From positions 45,085,050 to 45,149,049 of the forward strand of contig OY292277.1 in assembly GCA_958496175.1 (NCBI GenBank): a stretch of DNA of 64,000 nucleotides. Direction: 5' to 3'. The number at the start of each line of letters is the position of its first letter. Position 1 is the first letter of the stretch. The notes under the pieces are model-generated. The model was given only the letters and a program-made list of their open reading frames with translations. It did no database searches and was not told the origin of the DNA. Source of the stretch: Sisyra terminalis (taxonomy: Eukaryota > Arthropoda > Insecta > Neuroptera > Sisyridae). Positions 1 to 12,437 of the stretch are shown here, piece by piece. A program made the position numbers and the translations under genes.

Positions 1-3000
1 CAATGATCCATACAATGCATTGATCCAACGATCCAATTTCACGTTGGGATCGTAAAAGAAATACGCCAGATATTGTGTAAAAAGGCAAAGGATTATCACC
101 GAGACATAAGCTAAATATGTCTGCCACTGAAAATATAACATTTCATGACATTTTCATTAAATAGTTAATCGAAAAATTCGTTTCATACTTGACTGATTTT
201 CAATTGACGCTGCCTAATGCGATATAGAATATATCCCATAAAAACTCCGACCATATAAGGACCACCTCGAATGTGAGATGCCACATAAACGTTTCGGAAA
301 TATTCACTGGTGCCTGGTAAGTCTCTTACAATGCTAAAATATATTATTATTTTTAAAAAAAATCGGTGGAAAAGAAAGAAGAAACCATACTCTTTGTAAA
401 GAAATAAGATTGGATCGACTTTTTGGAAGAATATTACGGCAAACGGGGATGCAATGGATAGGATGAATACCAAGGCTAATAGTACTCCTCCAGTTTTGGG
501 CCAACGCCAAATTATGTAGACCAGGAATATTGAAAGTATAAACCAATGTGTGTCGACCGATAAATACCACGTTTGGAACATACACTAGAATTTTGTAGAG
601 TTTATTCTTTTGCTAGTTATTTAATTAAGAAGCTATTAATTTATATATTAACTAAATATTCAGACTTTTGTTGGAAAACCGGCAATTATTATCTAACTAT
701 CTTCGAAATATATGACAACATGAGGCTTAGAGTTTTGTTTTTTATGTTCTTTTTTGTCAAGTCACGTTAGTAAAGTAACAATTCATCACTTTAGATCCAA
801 ATTGGAACTATTTGCCAAATATTTATTTAATTTAAAAGTTTAGCAAATCAACTTAGTCATAGTTACGTATTAACTCTAAAGTAATTTACCATTGATTCCA
901 CCCGTAAATAATTATTCAGATACAAAATATTCAACCACCAATTCTGTCGGCATCGTTCGCTTTCCTTTGATACGACTTCTGGCCACAAAGGACCCCATCC
1001 CAATTTATCAAAGACGGTTGCATGAAACCACACGACCATCAAATAGACGGGGGTCAAACGTACGAAACGGTAAATCCAAACCATGAATGGATTAAATTTA
1101 GATTGTTTTCGTTCTAGCTCAACCGATAGGTAAAATGAGGTGAGCAAACCGCTGAAGACAAAAAAGGCATCAATTACAAGCATTCCGTTCAATAAAAACA
1201 TGAAAATTGGCGAACGATAGATCATGTCCGAAAAATGATCATTCATTGTTGGGCCACTGTACGTGAGCATCACTCGATGTCCTCCAATCGTCAAGATCAT
1301 GAAGAGTAATCTCAAACCATGAATACAATCGAAACCAGTGTTCGATAGCTTTTCATCTGTGGTTAGACATTTAAGATTTCGGCGAATTGAAAAGCACAAA
1401 ATTATACTTTGGAAAAGACTTCTTTCTACAAAAAGTAAAGATTTGGTACAATATACAATGGAAGTAATACGTTTTGGGTTTGTTACCTTTAGTGCGGGAA
1501 ACTGTTTGTGAAATTGTTCGTTTTTCATCGGGGATCACAACAATGTCCATAAAAGTACTAAGCAGAGCCAACATAACCAGCCCGGATACTGTAATACTGT
1601 AAAATTATCTGTTAATATCATTTTTTAACAATTATTTCAATTCTAGTTTACCAAAACAAAGCATCTGAAACGGAAAAATCATATTTATCGTTTGCTCTCG
1701 ATTGGCAAGTTTGTTTCCGAATATGGCCTCGTAATTTGACGTTGGTGTTAAGGCCTGCGAAAGCACTATTTGTTTGCAAAGTTTTCAATGTTTCGTTTAG
1801 CAAAGTTTGGATTTCTGTTGCTGAACATGTCGAAGGAACACAAAGTGCCCATTGGATTAAATCTTTTCGAGAAAATCTTGGATCTCCATCGTACTATAAA
1901 TATTTAACAGCGACAAAAGGATTATTTGAGTAGCATAATATTTCTTAAAAAGTTGTATATGAAGTATTTGTGCTAATATATTCAAAGTAATATCCTGTTA
2001 AAGAAGACATGTAGAGGTATTTTGAAATCGTTACATTTAAAATGTCTTTAATAACTTTAAACGACTTCTAATGGCTTTTTGAATATTGAAAATGCCTTTA
2101 AATACTTTTTTAATAGGGTAAAAACTGAATATATATTTCTTTAATCATTTCTAAATTAAATTTTCAAAAAAATTAAAATTTTTGTGTTCTATTTAATCTA
2201 ATCAAGGTGATGTTCAATAAATATAAATTGTAATAAACTATTACATCAATTTTTTTGATAAAATCCCTCACTATGAATAACAAGCCCGCATTTAGATTTG
2301 GAAAGCTCTAGGCAAACTTTGTGGAAAAGATATCGAAGATAAAACCAAAATTTGCATAAAATGGAGAAAAGTGACGTAAAATGAAGAAATGGAATCTTTA
2401 TAGTTATAGAAATACAACTTTAGTGATCAATTGCGAAGCCAAATCTGGGAGTAAGTAATATTTTACCATGTTCAAGAAAGTATTTCATGAGACTTCATAA
2501 AATAATTAAACATGCCTCAGAACTGAGAAAAAAATCATATAAAGATGAGTACGTAGAACAAAATATTACATAATAAATTTTCATTTTTGATTGAAACTAT
2601 GATATTTGGTTTTTATTAAAAACCTTTTAAGACGAATTTAGGCAATTAACATTACAATCGTTCAAGTAGCGGTTGAGGAGGTTCAATTTTTAATTTTACT
2701 TAATCAAACTAATTAACGCTAATTGCATTTAAATTTGTTTAAATTTAAATAGTAAAAACAGAATTAAACTACAAAGACCAAAACTGTTGAGGTCTCTTTA
2801 GCAGGTCAATCTTGAGGTGTCTTAAAGAATTTTAATAAGATCAAGTTTAAGAATCAATTCAACAATCAATTAAAAAGGATAATTTTCTGGGGAACTAAAT
2901 AATTACCTTTCCCTTAAATAATTTTAAACAACTTTTATTGGGTTTTTTGAATATTTAAAATTCCTTTTTTAACAAGAAACGTTTGTGGTAATATAATAAC

Positions 3001-3864
3001 AAATTTTGATGTCTAATTTCATCCTTCTGATTATATTTAACATATAAGCTTTCCAATTTATAATTGTAATTGTCATTAGATTAAAATTTGTAATTTTTTT
3101 CTATTAAAAGCTTCGTTAAATACGCAAAACATAAAAGTTTACAGAATTGAACTACTTTTTCCATGTTGGTCCAAATTAACTGCACCCTGTTAAAAAAAGA
3201 CATTTAGAGGTTTTTCGAAACCATTACATTTAAAATGCTTTTAATAACTTTAAACGATTTCTAATGGGTTTTTTTAACATTTAAAATGCCTTTTTTAATA
3301 GGACAGCTTTTAAACTCCTTGCATATCCATTAGGTTTAAACATTTTTACTTATTATAAATGTAAAAACTATTTACAATGATAGATTTCCAAGCGGATTCT
3401 TGTCGATCAATCGATTGATTTTTAAATTTTGCTACTTTTAGCTCAGACGAACGCTTCTCGTGAGAAACAATAAGTTCGGCCAAACAATATTTGCCATTCA
3501 CACCCGAAGAACTTTCCATTCCAATATTTGTACACTCATCGAAATTGCCAAGCTGATATGAATTCCCAGCCAATATTCCCACAGGATATTTAGCAGTTGC
3601 ATCCAACACTATTTTTTTACAAATGAAAATCAATTTACAAGCAAATTATTCATTTAACACACTTTAAGTCAACCACTTACTTTCAACTGCCCATTTCGAA
3701 AAGTTACGTAATTCATTTACAAATTGAATATTTTGGGTTTTACATTTTCCGTTCGGTAAATAATCGCTATAAGACTGAAGAACTGGCAAAGATGGAAGCC
3801 ATAAATGACTGGTAACAATTTTGGCACAAAAAACAGTTAAAATTAACAATCGTGTTAGAAACAT
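1..3864 (-). CDS. NRF-6-like (nose resistant to fluoxetine) acyltransferase-3 membrane protein, 3' end outside window
   Basis: Eight exons are readable on the minus strand, 5' to 3': 3864-3681, 3608-3376, 1893-1652, 1596-1487, 1425-890, 584-391, 333-189 and 126-1 (continues off the window). Phases agree across all junctions, giving 590 codons. The start MFLTRLLILTVFCAKIVTS is a signal peptide. Exons 2-3 form the extracellular NRF domain (GNFDECTNIG, GKYCLAEL, then LCVPSTC near the end). Exon 3 is short and was found from its splice sites and the LCVPSTC motif. Exons 4-8 form the multi-pass acyltransferase-3 part (DCIHGLRLLFMILTIGGHR, DAFFVFSGLL, FQTWYLSVD, YDPN). Known members of this family are multi-pass proteins; C. 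elegans nrf-6 is linked to lipid and drug uptake in gut and hypodermis. The real substrate is unknown. The 57-bp intron 334-390 is inferred because it removes an in-frame but unconserved stretch. Confidence 0.85.
1994..2117. repeat. Small palindromic MITE-like element, copy 1 (NRF intron)
   Basis: About 125 bp with inverted ends CCTGTTAAAGAAG and CTTTTTTAATAGG. A second copy in the same direction lies at 3186-3302 in the same intron, and a partial third resemblance lies near 2930-2985. No clear target duplication is visible, so the transposon class is unknown. Confidence 0.5.
3186..3302. repeat. Small palindromic MITE-like element, copy 2 (NRF intron)
   Basis: Same family as 1994-2117: shared stretches include GACAT.TAGAGG and TTTAATAACTTTAAACGA, with ends CCTGTTAAAAAAAG and TTTTTTAATAGG. 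Confidence 0.5.
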
Positions 3865-4297
3865 CTTTTATGTATGAACTTTATTTTCTGTTTGAAGAAT
3901 ATTACCTTAGTTCTTTTTGCATTTTTGGATTCTAACTTCAACCTTGTCATAGATAAATATTAGTATTGGGGTTGGGATTTAAATTGAGATCAAAGACGTT
4001 TACTTGGATAAATCGTTTAATTTCTTCCAATTTTAAGATTTTTTTTACATTTTTTTTTTATTATTTAATACAAAATTATCAAATTAATAATTTACATATC
4101 ACTCCAATAACAACAATACATAAGTGTATTCATAAGACTTCCAAAAAATGTAAGTATAATAATCGATCGTAGTACAATCATATAATGTTTTAAATAAGGA
4201 AATGTACCAGTCTGAGAACAAGTTTCTCTCTAATACTAAATTAGGAAATAATTAAAGTGAAAAGATTTATTTATTTACTGACATAGAAAAAACGGTT
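3865..4297. other. Intergenic region between the NRF-like and SNAPC3 genes
   Basis: Must hold the NRF promoter/5'UTR and the SNAPC3 3' end, since both genes run leftwards. Apart from the polyadenylation signal near 4266-4275 I see nothing specific. Confidence 0.5.
4266..4275 (-). promoter_or_regulatory. Likely polyadenylation signal of the SNAPC3 gene
   Basis: On the minus strand the sequence reads AATAAATAAA about 23 bp after the SNAPC3 stop codon, that is two overlapping AATAAA hexamers. This would give a very short 3'UTR. Confidence 0.55.
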
Positions 4298-6000
4298 TTA
4301 GAATATGCTATTTTCGTCGTAAAACAAAAATGCTTTAAAATCGCCAATTTTTTTGCCGTCAATATACAAGTATGACTTAAAACAAACATCGCACAACAAA
4401 GCTGGGTCATTTGGTAAACGGTCACAATTTTTTATTAAAACCCGGGCAATGGCATGTCCACACATCATGCATTTCTTTGAAGTTCTAGACGACCGAACTT
4501 TGTACAATGGATAATCGTTAGAATAAGGAGAATCATATTCATTCCACAATCGTACGTCGCTAAATGTGAAGAGATGTTCACATTCGCCTTGATGCTGATA
4601 TACGTATGGATATCCCAGTCGTATAGTTAAGTCATTTAATTTTACCTGAAAAATAAATAATAAACACAGTTATTCATTGCTATCGTAAATTTTTTTGGTG
4701 TTAAAACTAACATCGGCCATGTTTTTCACTTCGAAAGGTCCAATTTGTGGAATATTTTCACTCCATTTAATTATAGTATCTGAATAATTTGTACTTGGAG
4801 AGAATCGTAAATCTTCATATAACACTCCATTAACGTAAATCAAACCAGATTTATAAATATCCTAGAATTCCAAAGAAAAGGTAATATTAAAAATAGAATG
4901 GACTAGTTTTAAAGCAAAGGACACTAAGCCTAAAGTACGGAAATTTCAAAAGTATTAACTAAAATTGGCATATGTGATTACGTAGTATGGTAGTTAAGGA
5001 TATTAATTTAAAATGTTAAGCAAATATTTTTTATTGTTTATCTTAAAAAAATCTGTTCTCATCGGGGCAAAACTCTGGATCCGTTATAGTTCAAAACTTT
5101 AGTATATTTGGGAAATTAATGAAATTGATTATAATCCAACAATAACTCTTTAATGTCCTTTTAACTAAATATTTTTGTTATCTTTTCATAGACAACATAC
5201 TTTGGCCATAACTCCACTGAATGGTTCACCAATATCCGGGTTATCGCTAATGTCTTTATTTATTCCCATATCGATGGGGCATACTATTTTATCTCGCAAA
5301 TCGGCTAAGGTATTCGATCCCAAAAGTGCAAGGGCGAAATTAAATCTTGGTTTTCTATCAAGTCTATTTCCTGCGATAAATCGAAATGGGGCATACACTC
5401 GAACAATGAATATAATTTCTCGATTTACAGAAGTTAAGTCTGGTGTTCCCGAGCTCTTGTATTCATCCTGTGAAAAAGAAAGTACGTCGCAATAAGATTT
5501 TTATATATGTGTGGAGAAATAATAAGCTTACGATCATAATTTCAGAGCGATATTTCAGACTACAGGTATATTTATCAGCTCTTTTCATGCATTCAAGTGC
5601 TCGCGTACGAGTTATTAAACTATCAATAATACAAAGTTTTTTAGCTTCGTCCGTGATGGGTGGAGGTGAATAATTTTTTCGATTTGCCAATAACTCTTTG
5701 ATGGCAGTAAGTTCGATTTCATTATCGACAGTTAACTTATCCTCACTGAAACAAAAAATATTTTTGATATACATTACATAAATTTGATTTTGAATAATAC
5801 CTGCAAGTTTCTGTTAATTTTGTCGCTGTTGTATTATCCAAATCGACACGCATTAATCGAAAAATTTCTTTTTCTGTCGCTTCCTTATCGGTGACATCCA
5901 CATTGCTATCGGCGACTAATTTTCGAAATTCTCCGAAATACTCGGCGGGATTAACTAATTCAGAGGCAAAAGTACCTCCCGGATCATATATTGCGTCCAT
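4298..6000 (-). CDS. snRNA-activating protein complex subunit 3 (SNAP50 / Pbp49 homolog)
   Basis: Five exons on the minus strand: 6000-5801, 5745-5532, 5467-5201, 4861-4712, 4645-4298. Phases agree and give 392 aa ending at TAA. The C-terminal half carries the family hallmarks: GYPYVYQHQGECEHLFTFSD at the start of exon 5, then a zinc-binding pattern with two CxxC pairs (CMMC and CDVC) in residues about 327-365, then KIGDFKAFLFYD at the end. In exon 4, IYVNGVLYEDLR matches the usual wording before it. Family role: SNAP50 is the DNA-contacting subunit of SNAPc/PBP, which binds the proximal sequence element of snRNA promoters in the nucleus and recruits Pol II or Pol III. The N-terminal exon is poorly conserved, as usual. 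The start is the only ATG opening this frame in exon 1. Confidence 0.9.
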
Positions 6001-8370
6001 GGTTTTGAAACTTTTAAATTTTCCTCCAAAAATAAATAATTGAATAATGGCAATTTAAAATTGGCATCATTTTGTATGACGGATTTGGCACATGCGTTAA
6101 AGGTCCACGCGATTCTTGTTTTATTCCAGACTGCAGTCCAGAAATGTGATCTCAGTAAACTTATTACGCATATTTTTGAAACAACAAGAATGTGAGATAT
6201 GCGATTGCGTTATAAGAAAAGAAACACAAAACAAATCGTTTATGTTCTGAAGAACCGTAACCTAAATCAATTTAAAAGGAAATTTATTTAAATTTTTAAT
6301 AAACGCTAACGATCTTAACGATTCTAACGATTCATCTTATTTTAATAAGTTCTTAAGCCAAAATTTTCACGAAAATGTGAATAAGTATAGGCTGGTAATC
6401 CTTGTATCGCTAATAGCATTGAATTAATTGTAAGATTAAAATAGCTAAGAAATATTAAAGGATAGGATTTAGTTTTAAGGAAAAATAAAGTGGTGAAACA
6501 CCATTTGCTAAAGAAAATTTAATTTTGCCAATTTCAAATATTTTAAACGCTTCAAATATTTTATTATTCTAATCATTCTAATTAAAAAAGTTTTTAAACA
6601 AGTGGTGTATAAAAATGCAGCCCGGTGTACACCTGGTGTAGAAAGTTTTGCCTATTTGAAATGTAATTGTCGGAGTTGACGAACAGTTGCGGCGAAACCG
6701 CGAAGCGCGAACGTTGTTTATGTCCGGTGGTGTTTGGTACAATACTTGTTGACGAGTTGTTTGATACAATTTTGCAACATGAAATGTTTCAAATAAAGTG
6801 AATTTTACGATTAAATTGCATTAGTTGTATTTAAAATAAATAGTACACTATACAAAAATAAATCAATCGATTGATGGTTTTGAGTGGCGTTTAACGTATT
6901 TCTAAGGAGAGACTATACAAACACTACACAGGTATGTCCACCTTGTGCATTGTAATTTACTTAACTCCATTCTGGGCGTCAACCGAATGTGACTCAGCCA
7001 CGCATTATACTAATTTGTTTATAAATTTTAAACGAATGCATCTTAAATTTAACAACAAATAAACAAAATTCCTTAAAAGGAATATAATTAACCACATTTA
7101 AATTCCATCTTTCAAATATTTAAGATAAAAATGATAAGGTGTAGCCAACTTGATCTTAACTTAAGTCAACTTTAATTAAGCCAAATAAATCGTTAAATCT
7201 CCCATATTCCTTGTAAATCCCATTTTTTTTACCAATCAATCCTTTTAAACAACTCAATCGAACCACTATCCCAACAAATTTTCCATAATTATCATAAAAA
7301 TATGTTAAGGTAGATAAAGGTTAGAATTTCACCTGTAAATAGGCTTGGTTGTTTGTTTTCTATTCCCCTAGCATATATTTTTAATGGTAGAATTTTTCTT
7401 ATGAAAAGTGGGTTAAATTGGAATGCATCGTTTTCCAGGAATATAATATACATGGAAGCATGTTTTAGGAAAATTATCGACGATTTTCCACCCCCTTTAC
7501 TCCCTTGCCATTGGCCTAAAGAAACATTCATTCAAGTTATTCACACAATGGTGAATTAATCAATATTTTTACGGAAGAAAAATAATTTCGCTAGATTTAT
7601 TTTCGTGCATAGATTTTCTTTTTGTCTGTTGAATATAATTAAAATTGGTAATGGAATTTATTTGTGGTAGGAATTAAAGTAAAAAAAAAATGAAGATCGG
7701 CATTCTTTGCAGGTAACTGTAATTGTAGTATCTTCAAATGGCGCCTGATTTGAAATTATATTTACAAGTAGATTTTGGGCATTAAAAGTGGTTATACAGG
7801 ATAATACACATTTATGGAAATGAAAATATTTTATTTTTTTCCTTATTTGATTTCTAAAAGTATTTTTCATTAACACCTCCAAACCTATTACTGATATGGT
7901 GATTTACACGAAAATTCTCAAAGCATTGATAATTTTGCCATTTTCTCCAATAATTTTTGATAAATTTGACTTCTTTTTCGTTTTCTTTAACATAATACTA
8001 CTAAGATTATAAAATATTAACTTAGAAATGGTATTTTTAGTATTGGTTACTTTTGTTTAGTTTAAGAATTGTTTAAATAAGTTAACTTCTCGAAAAATTC
8101 CAAGAAAAATCGACCGTTATTTTTTCCACTAATAAACTTGAAAAATAAATCCGTTCCCATGGATTTCTTTGTATAACTTTTGCCAACTTTTGCTTTGAAA
8201 ATCGATTCCCCGAAATTTAAAAACCATTTCTGGACTTAAAATTATTTTTTACAACCAAAACCAAATTTCGGTTTATTCGGCAATTGCAGCCGAAACCGGC
8301 TTCTTTCCCTCGTAAAGGATTAAATATAGGAAATGTAGACTAATTTTACAAAAAAGGTAGACTTCTTATA
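6001..8370. other. Gene-free AT-rich region
   Basis: Upstream flank of the SNAPC3 gene. Only short spurious open frames, no recognised domain and no clear repeat. The SNAPC3 promoter must lie at the left end, but no core element stands out. Confidence 0.5.
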
Positions 8371-9245
8371 CCAGTATAGGAAGGGTATTGATTCCCATTT
8401 TTTATTTGGCCTATCCCACTTTTATTTATACCAGGTATTCCTTTTTATTCCCTGGTTGGATGAAATCAAAACTGCGAAAAATTAACTTTAAAAGCCACTT
8501 TTTGTATTTACTACCGCGAATATTTGGAGATAAGTTGTTTTTTCAGAGCTTAAAATTCGTACATTTGTGGTTTTTGGGATTGACCATTATGGCAGAAAAA
8601 AGTATTATATTTCTGCTATTTATTTCCATTCCCACTCTTTAAAATCCATTTTGTTTTTTTTCATTATTAGTGTTTTTGTGAAACATTCGCCCAAACGTTT
8701 GATCCAATGTTGGGACAATCATTCGTATAATTGTGTATACCACGCTATTATAGGATGGGTATTGGTACCAATCTTTTATATGGCCTATCCCACTTTTATT
8801 TATACCAAGTATTCCTTTAATTCCCTAGTTAGAAGAAACCAAAATACGAAAAATGAACTTTCAAAATCATTTATCTAATTAACATTTCGCGAATATATGA
8901 GGATAAGGGGAAGCTTGTTTTTTCAGAACTAGGAATTTGTACATTTGTGGCTTTTGGGATTGACCATTAGGGCAGGAAAGAGTATTATCTTTTTGCTATT
9001 TATTCCATTCCCATTCCTTAAAATCCATTTTGTTTTCCATCTTTAATGTCTTAATGATTGGACCAAACGTTTGATCCATCGTTGGGACAATCATTCGTAT
9101 AATTTTATATACCACGCTTTATATAATAAGTATATACGTATACCACCCTATTATAAGAAATAAATTGGTACTAATTTTTTATATGGCATATCCCACTTGT
9201 TTATACCAAGTATTTCCTTTTATTCCCTAGTTAGAAGAAACCAAA
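8371..9245. repeat. Local tandem duplication, about 2.2 copies of a ~375-400 bp unit
   Basis: The phrase CTATCCCACTTTTATTTATACC recurs near 8411 and 8785 and, diverged, near 9187, with matching flanks in between (for example ACATTTGTGG.TTTTGGGATTGACCATTA near 8559 and 8938, and ACGTTTGATCCA.(C/T)GTTGGGACAATCATTCGTATAATT near 8694 and 9066). Open frames inside (8388-8642, 8567-8878) are low-complexity and are not genes. Unit type unknown. Confidence 0.8.
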
Positions 9246-11725
9246 ATATATGAATATATGAAGAATAGTTGAACCTTTACAAATAATAACATAAACAAAT
9301 AAGCACTGAAATATATGTAACCACACGCCTATAAGATAAGCCTAATGGTATTAAATCTGAAGAACTCAATGCCTTTTATTATTATTAGAAAATTTTGGCT
9401 TTTATAAAATTGGTTACGAATTCTAGGAAGTATTTCAAATTGTCATATTCTATTAGATTGTTTATTTAATTTTTTGGCTTAGGAATTCTTAGTTTTGGCT
9501 ACTAAAAGTGTCTACGTGAATTTTTCTATCAAATCTCATCATTGTACATAGTGTAGTTATGTGGTAGATTTTATTTTTATGTTTCTTATAAAATAAATCG
9601 AGAAGATAAAGAGGAAAACAATTTTAACGTCAATGTTCGATTACATAAAAATTCATTGAACTTCTGGCAAAAAAATTGCGAACTCAAGTAGACTATAAAT
9701 AATATGATGAGGAAAGTATTATAAAAATTCAAAAATAAAATTATGACAATTTCAGTCCACCTTTATAGGTTTTTATCAAATCGATAAATTATTCCCAGTC
9801 CAGACATTTTGTATAATTTATGAGCGTAAAATAAATGGATAGCAATAACGATTTATCGTTATTCTTCGGCAATGATACAATTAGAGTGTAGGAAGAATTG
9901 TACAATTTTCCTCCCTATTTGTTTTGAGGAACTTGTTCGATTTCCTATTATGTACAGATATTATTTTTCGGTTTAGTTTAAATTGTAATGATTCCCCATT
10001 TGAACAACCCTTGTACACGAGGGAAAACGGTCGAGAAAGATTAAATCAAATAGCGTTAATCATGAATATTGGTATTGGTTTCGAATTGGAATAAAAATGA
10101 GTTGGTGTAATCGGATTTTCGTGAATTTTCAAGTTAAAATGGTATATCCTTATTGTTAGGGTGATTTTAAATAATATATAGAAAGATTAGGTTGCAAGGT
10201 TTTATGCTTATAAGTCATTGACTTATTGTGAATTGGATTCAAATCTGATTCGATTCAAAATTTAAGTTTTTGATTTGGAAAAAAGTTTAATCAGCAAATC
10301 TCACAATAAATGATCTATAAGAACAAAATGATTCATTCATCTTCAAGATAAAAATGTTACATACGAGTTACTCGATAGAGATAAGGTATCGCATTACATA
10401 GTAGTAAGATGAGGATAAAGTACATTTTTTTTTTACTTCACGTTTAATTAACTAATAAGTCAAGACTCGAGTATATGATACATAAGAGGTCACAGGGCAA
10501 ATAATAAATTGTGAATATGTGGTTCAACCCAATATTTGTTTCATCTTTGCACGAATGGGAATGATCTTTTTGTTGTTCCAAGACTGTTGCACTGTGGCAA
10601 TAAATAGAATTTTAAAAATACACTTCGTTCGCATTAATGTGGAAAAATATAAAAACAAAAGGAAAATTTGTTTTCTCCAGAGAGTGTGCCGTGATTATTA
10701 TAAGTATTTTAATGTATTTGGGTATGGATGGAGAGTTTATTTTGAAAAAGAAACAAGTCAAATACTAGAGGTAATTAAAACAGTATGTGGCTTTATAAAG
10801 GGTTTAACCGGATCTGGCGAGTTGGTCCCCAAATGGGAACCTATATCGAAACTTATGTTAAAATTTCGCGACCAAATTCCCCTTTGACTTTAAGATATGG
10901 GCAAAAATGTCCACCAGTTTACTTATGATTTAAAGTTATATTTCCCAAAAAAATAATTTAGCTAGAGAAATGAAACCAATGCGAAACTTAAAGTTACTTT
11001 ACACAGTATATACATTTTTTTTAAGGGTCTAAGGAATTTTTACTTTTAAGGGACTGGAAGTATACTGGGAATGTTCCTGTTTTCCTTAGTACTTCCTTAA
11101 ATATAATATTTGTTTTATGCGCCAAACGACGTCTTTTGAAAATAACTGTTATATTTTTGAATATTGGTCAAGGGTTTTTAGAATCATTGTCTATGCCATA
11201 AACTAAGGAGCATAATGGATCTGGTGGTGCGACCAATTGTGGCAATTTTACTTTTCCACCAGCACATTATAACCCAGTAGATTGACTGCTGTATTTTAAC
11301 GCCTTACAATATTGACAAATAATTGTCATTTTCCCAATTGTTACAGATTACAATAAATATTAAGTGAAATATGTAAATATAAGTAAATGGCAGTACTTTT
11401 CCAAAATCACAAAGCCAAGAAATGATATATTCGTTTGTTGTCAAATATTCGAACCGTTTATGTTGAAAGTGAGTTAAGTCCATTTCAAGAACAATCCCTA
11501 TAGTAATATCATTTTTAATCATAGGAACATAAGGTACTAAGAAGGAGGGAATAATTGGCGTTTTTGTTAACAACTAAAATGAAATCAGTAATTTCTGAAA
11601 ACTTAGCAGTTAAATAATTAACATACTTTGTTCTAGTTACAAGAAGAAGAATCACCATATAGACCGTCCTTGAATGGACTTACGCCACTTTCAAAATAAA
11701 CGAGTCATTTATTGGTGTCAGGTGA
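9246..11725. other. Gene-free AT-rich region
   Basis: No recognised gene. A 122-codon open frame at 10519-10887 is the longest here, but it matches nothing I know and has no splice or promoter context that would support it. Confidence 0.45.
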
Positions 11726-12437
11726 AGTTAGGATGCATTTCCGAAATGGCCCGCAATATCATTTGGGTTGGCCACCTCTGACTTCAAGTATGCTGATATC
11801 TCGATATCTTAAAAAAGAACATAGATTTTTAATTAAAAGGTCCCATTTATATCCATTAATGGGTGTCCGTTTATTTATTTTAATCAGCCTTTTTCTGAAT
11901 GCTACTTTTATTATTAACAATTATACGTAAATAGGCAACCTTTTCTTCCGAAGAAAAATTAGTTTAACTTGATTATAAAGTTTCTATCAAATCAGTAAAG
12001 CTGTCTTTAAATTGGAACCATAAGTGAAATCAGAATAAAATATTGGTACAACTATTTAAATTAAACTTGTTTGGGGCCTTCAAAAATACAGTCGAAATTG
12101 ATAAACCTCTTCTTGAATTGTACGAAAGAATGTAGGTAGAAAGATATTTACGTTCATATTATCAACCTTTGTCCGATAATGATCAATATTGTGAGCAAAA
12201 CTGGATAAATTCCTAACTGGTGTGAAATTGCACGGAATTTTACTTGCTCTTAATTAGTGATATGAAATAACATAGTAAAAGCTTGAAGGTCAAAATATGA
12301 GGAAAAAGGCAGATTCAAAGGTGTCACTAATGGATTCGGAAACAGTTGTAAATGTTAGGACAATTGACAACAAACAATAAATACCTCAAACTGGTTACAA
12401 ATTCCTAATTTTCATATTTAAACCTGCCATTCTCTCG
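11726..12437 (+). repeat. Dispersed repeat, copy 1 (about 710 bp)
   Basis: Homologous and collinear with 41602-42354. Both begin near GTGGCCCGCAATATCATTTGGGTTGGCCACC, which is the right end of a hAT-type MITE, and continue past that end through AAGTATGCTGAT.TCTCGATATC to CTGCCATTCTCTCG. Shared sequence beyond the hAT terminus means the duplication unit is larger than the MITE. Confidence 0.8.

Noticed and set aside
8388..8878. Two overlapping plus-strand open frames
   Set aside because: Both fall inside the tandem duplication and repeat each other; they reflect the repeat and not a protein.
10519..10887. 122-codon plus-strand open frame
   Set aside because: Longest open frame in its region, but no recognisable domain, no splice or promoter context, and surrounded by repeats. 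Chance cannot be excluded.
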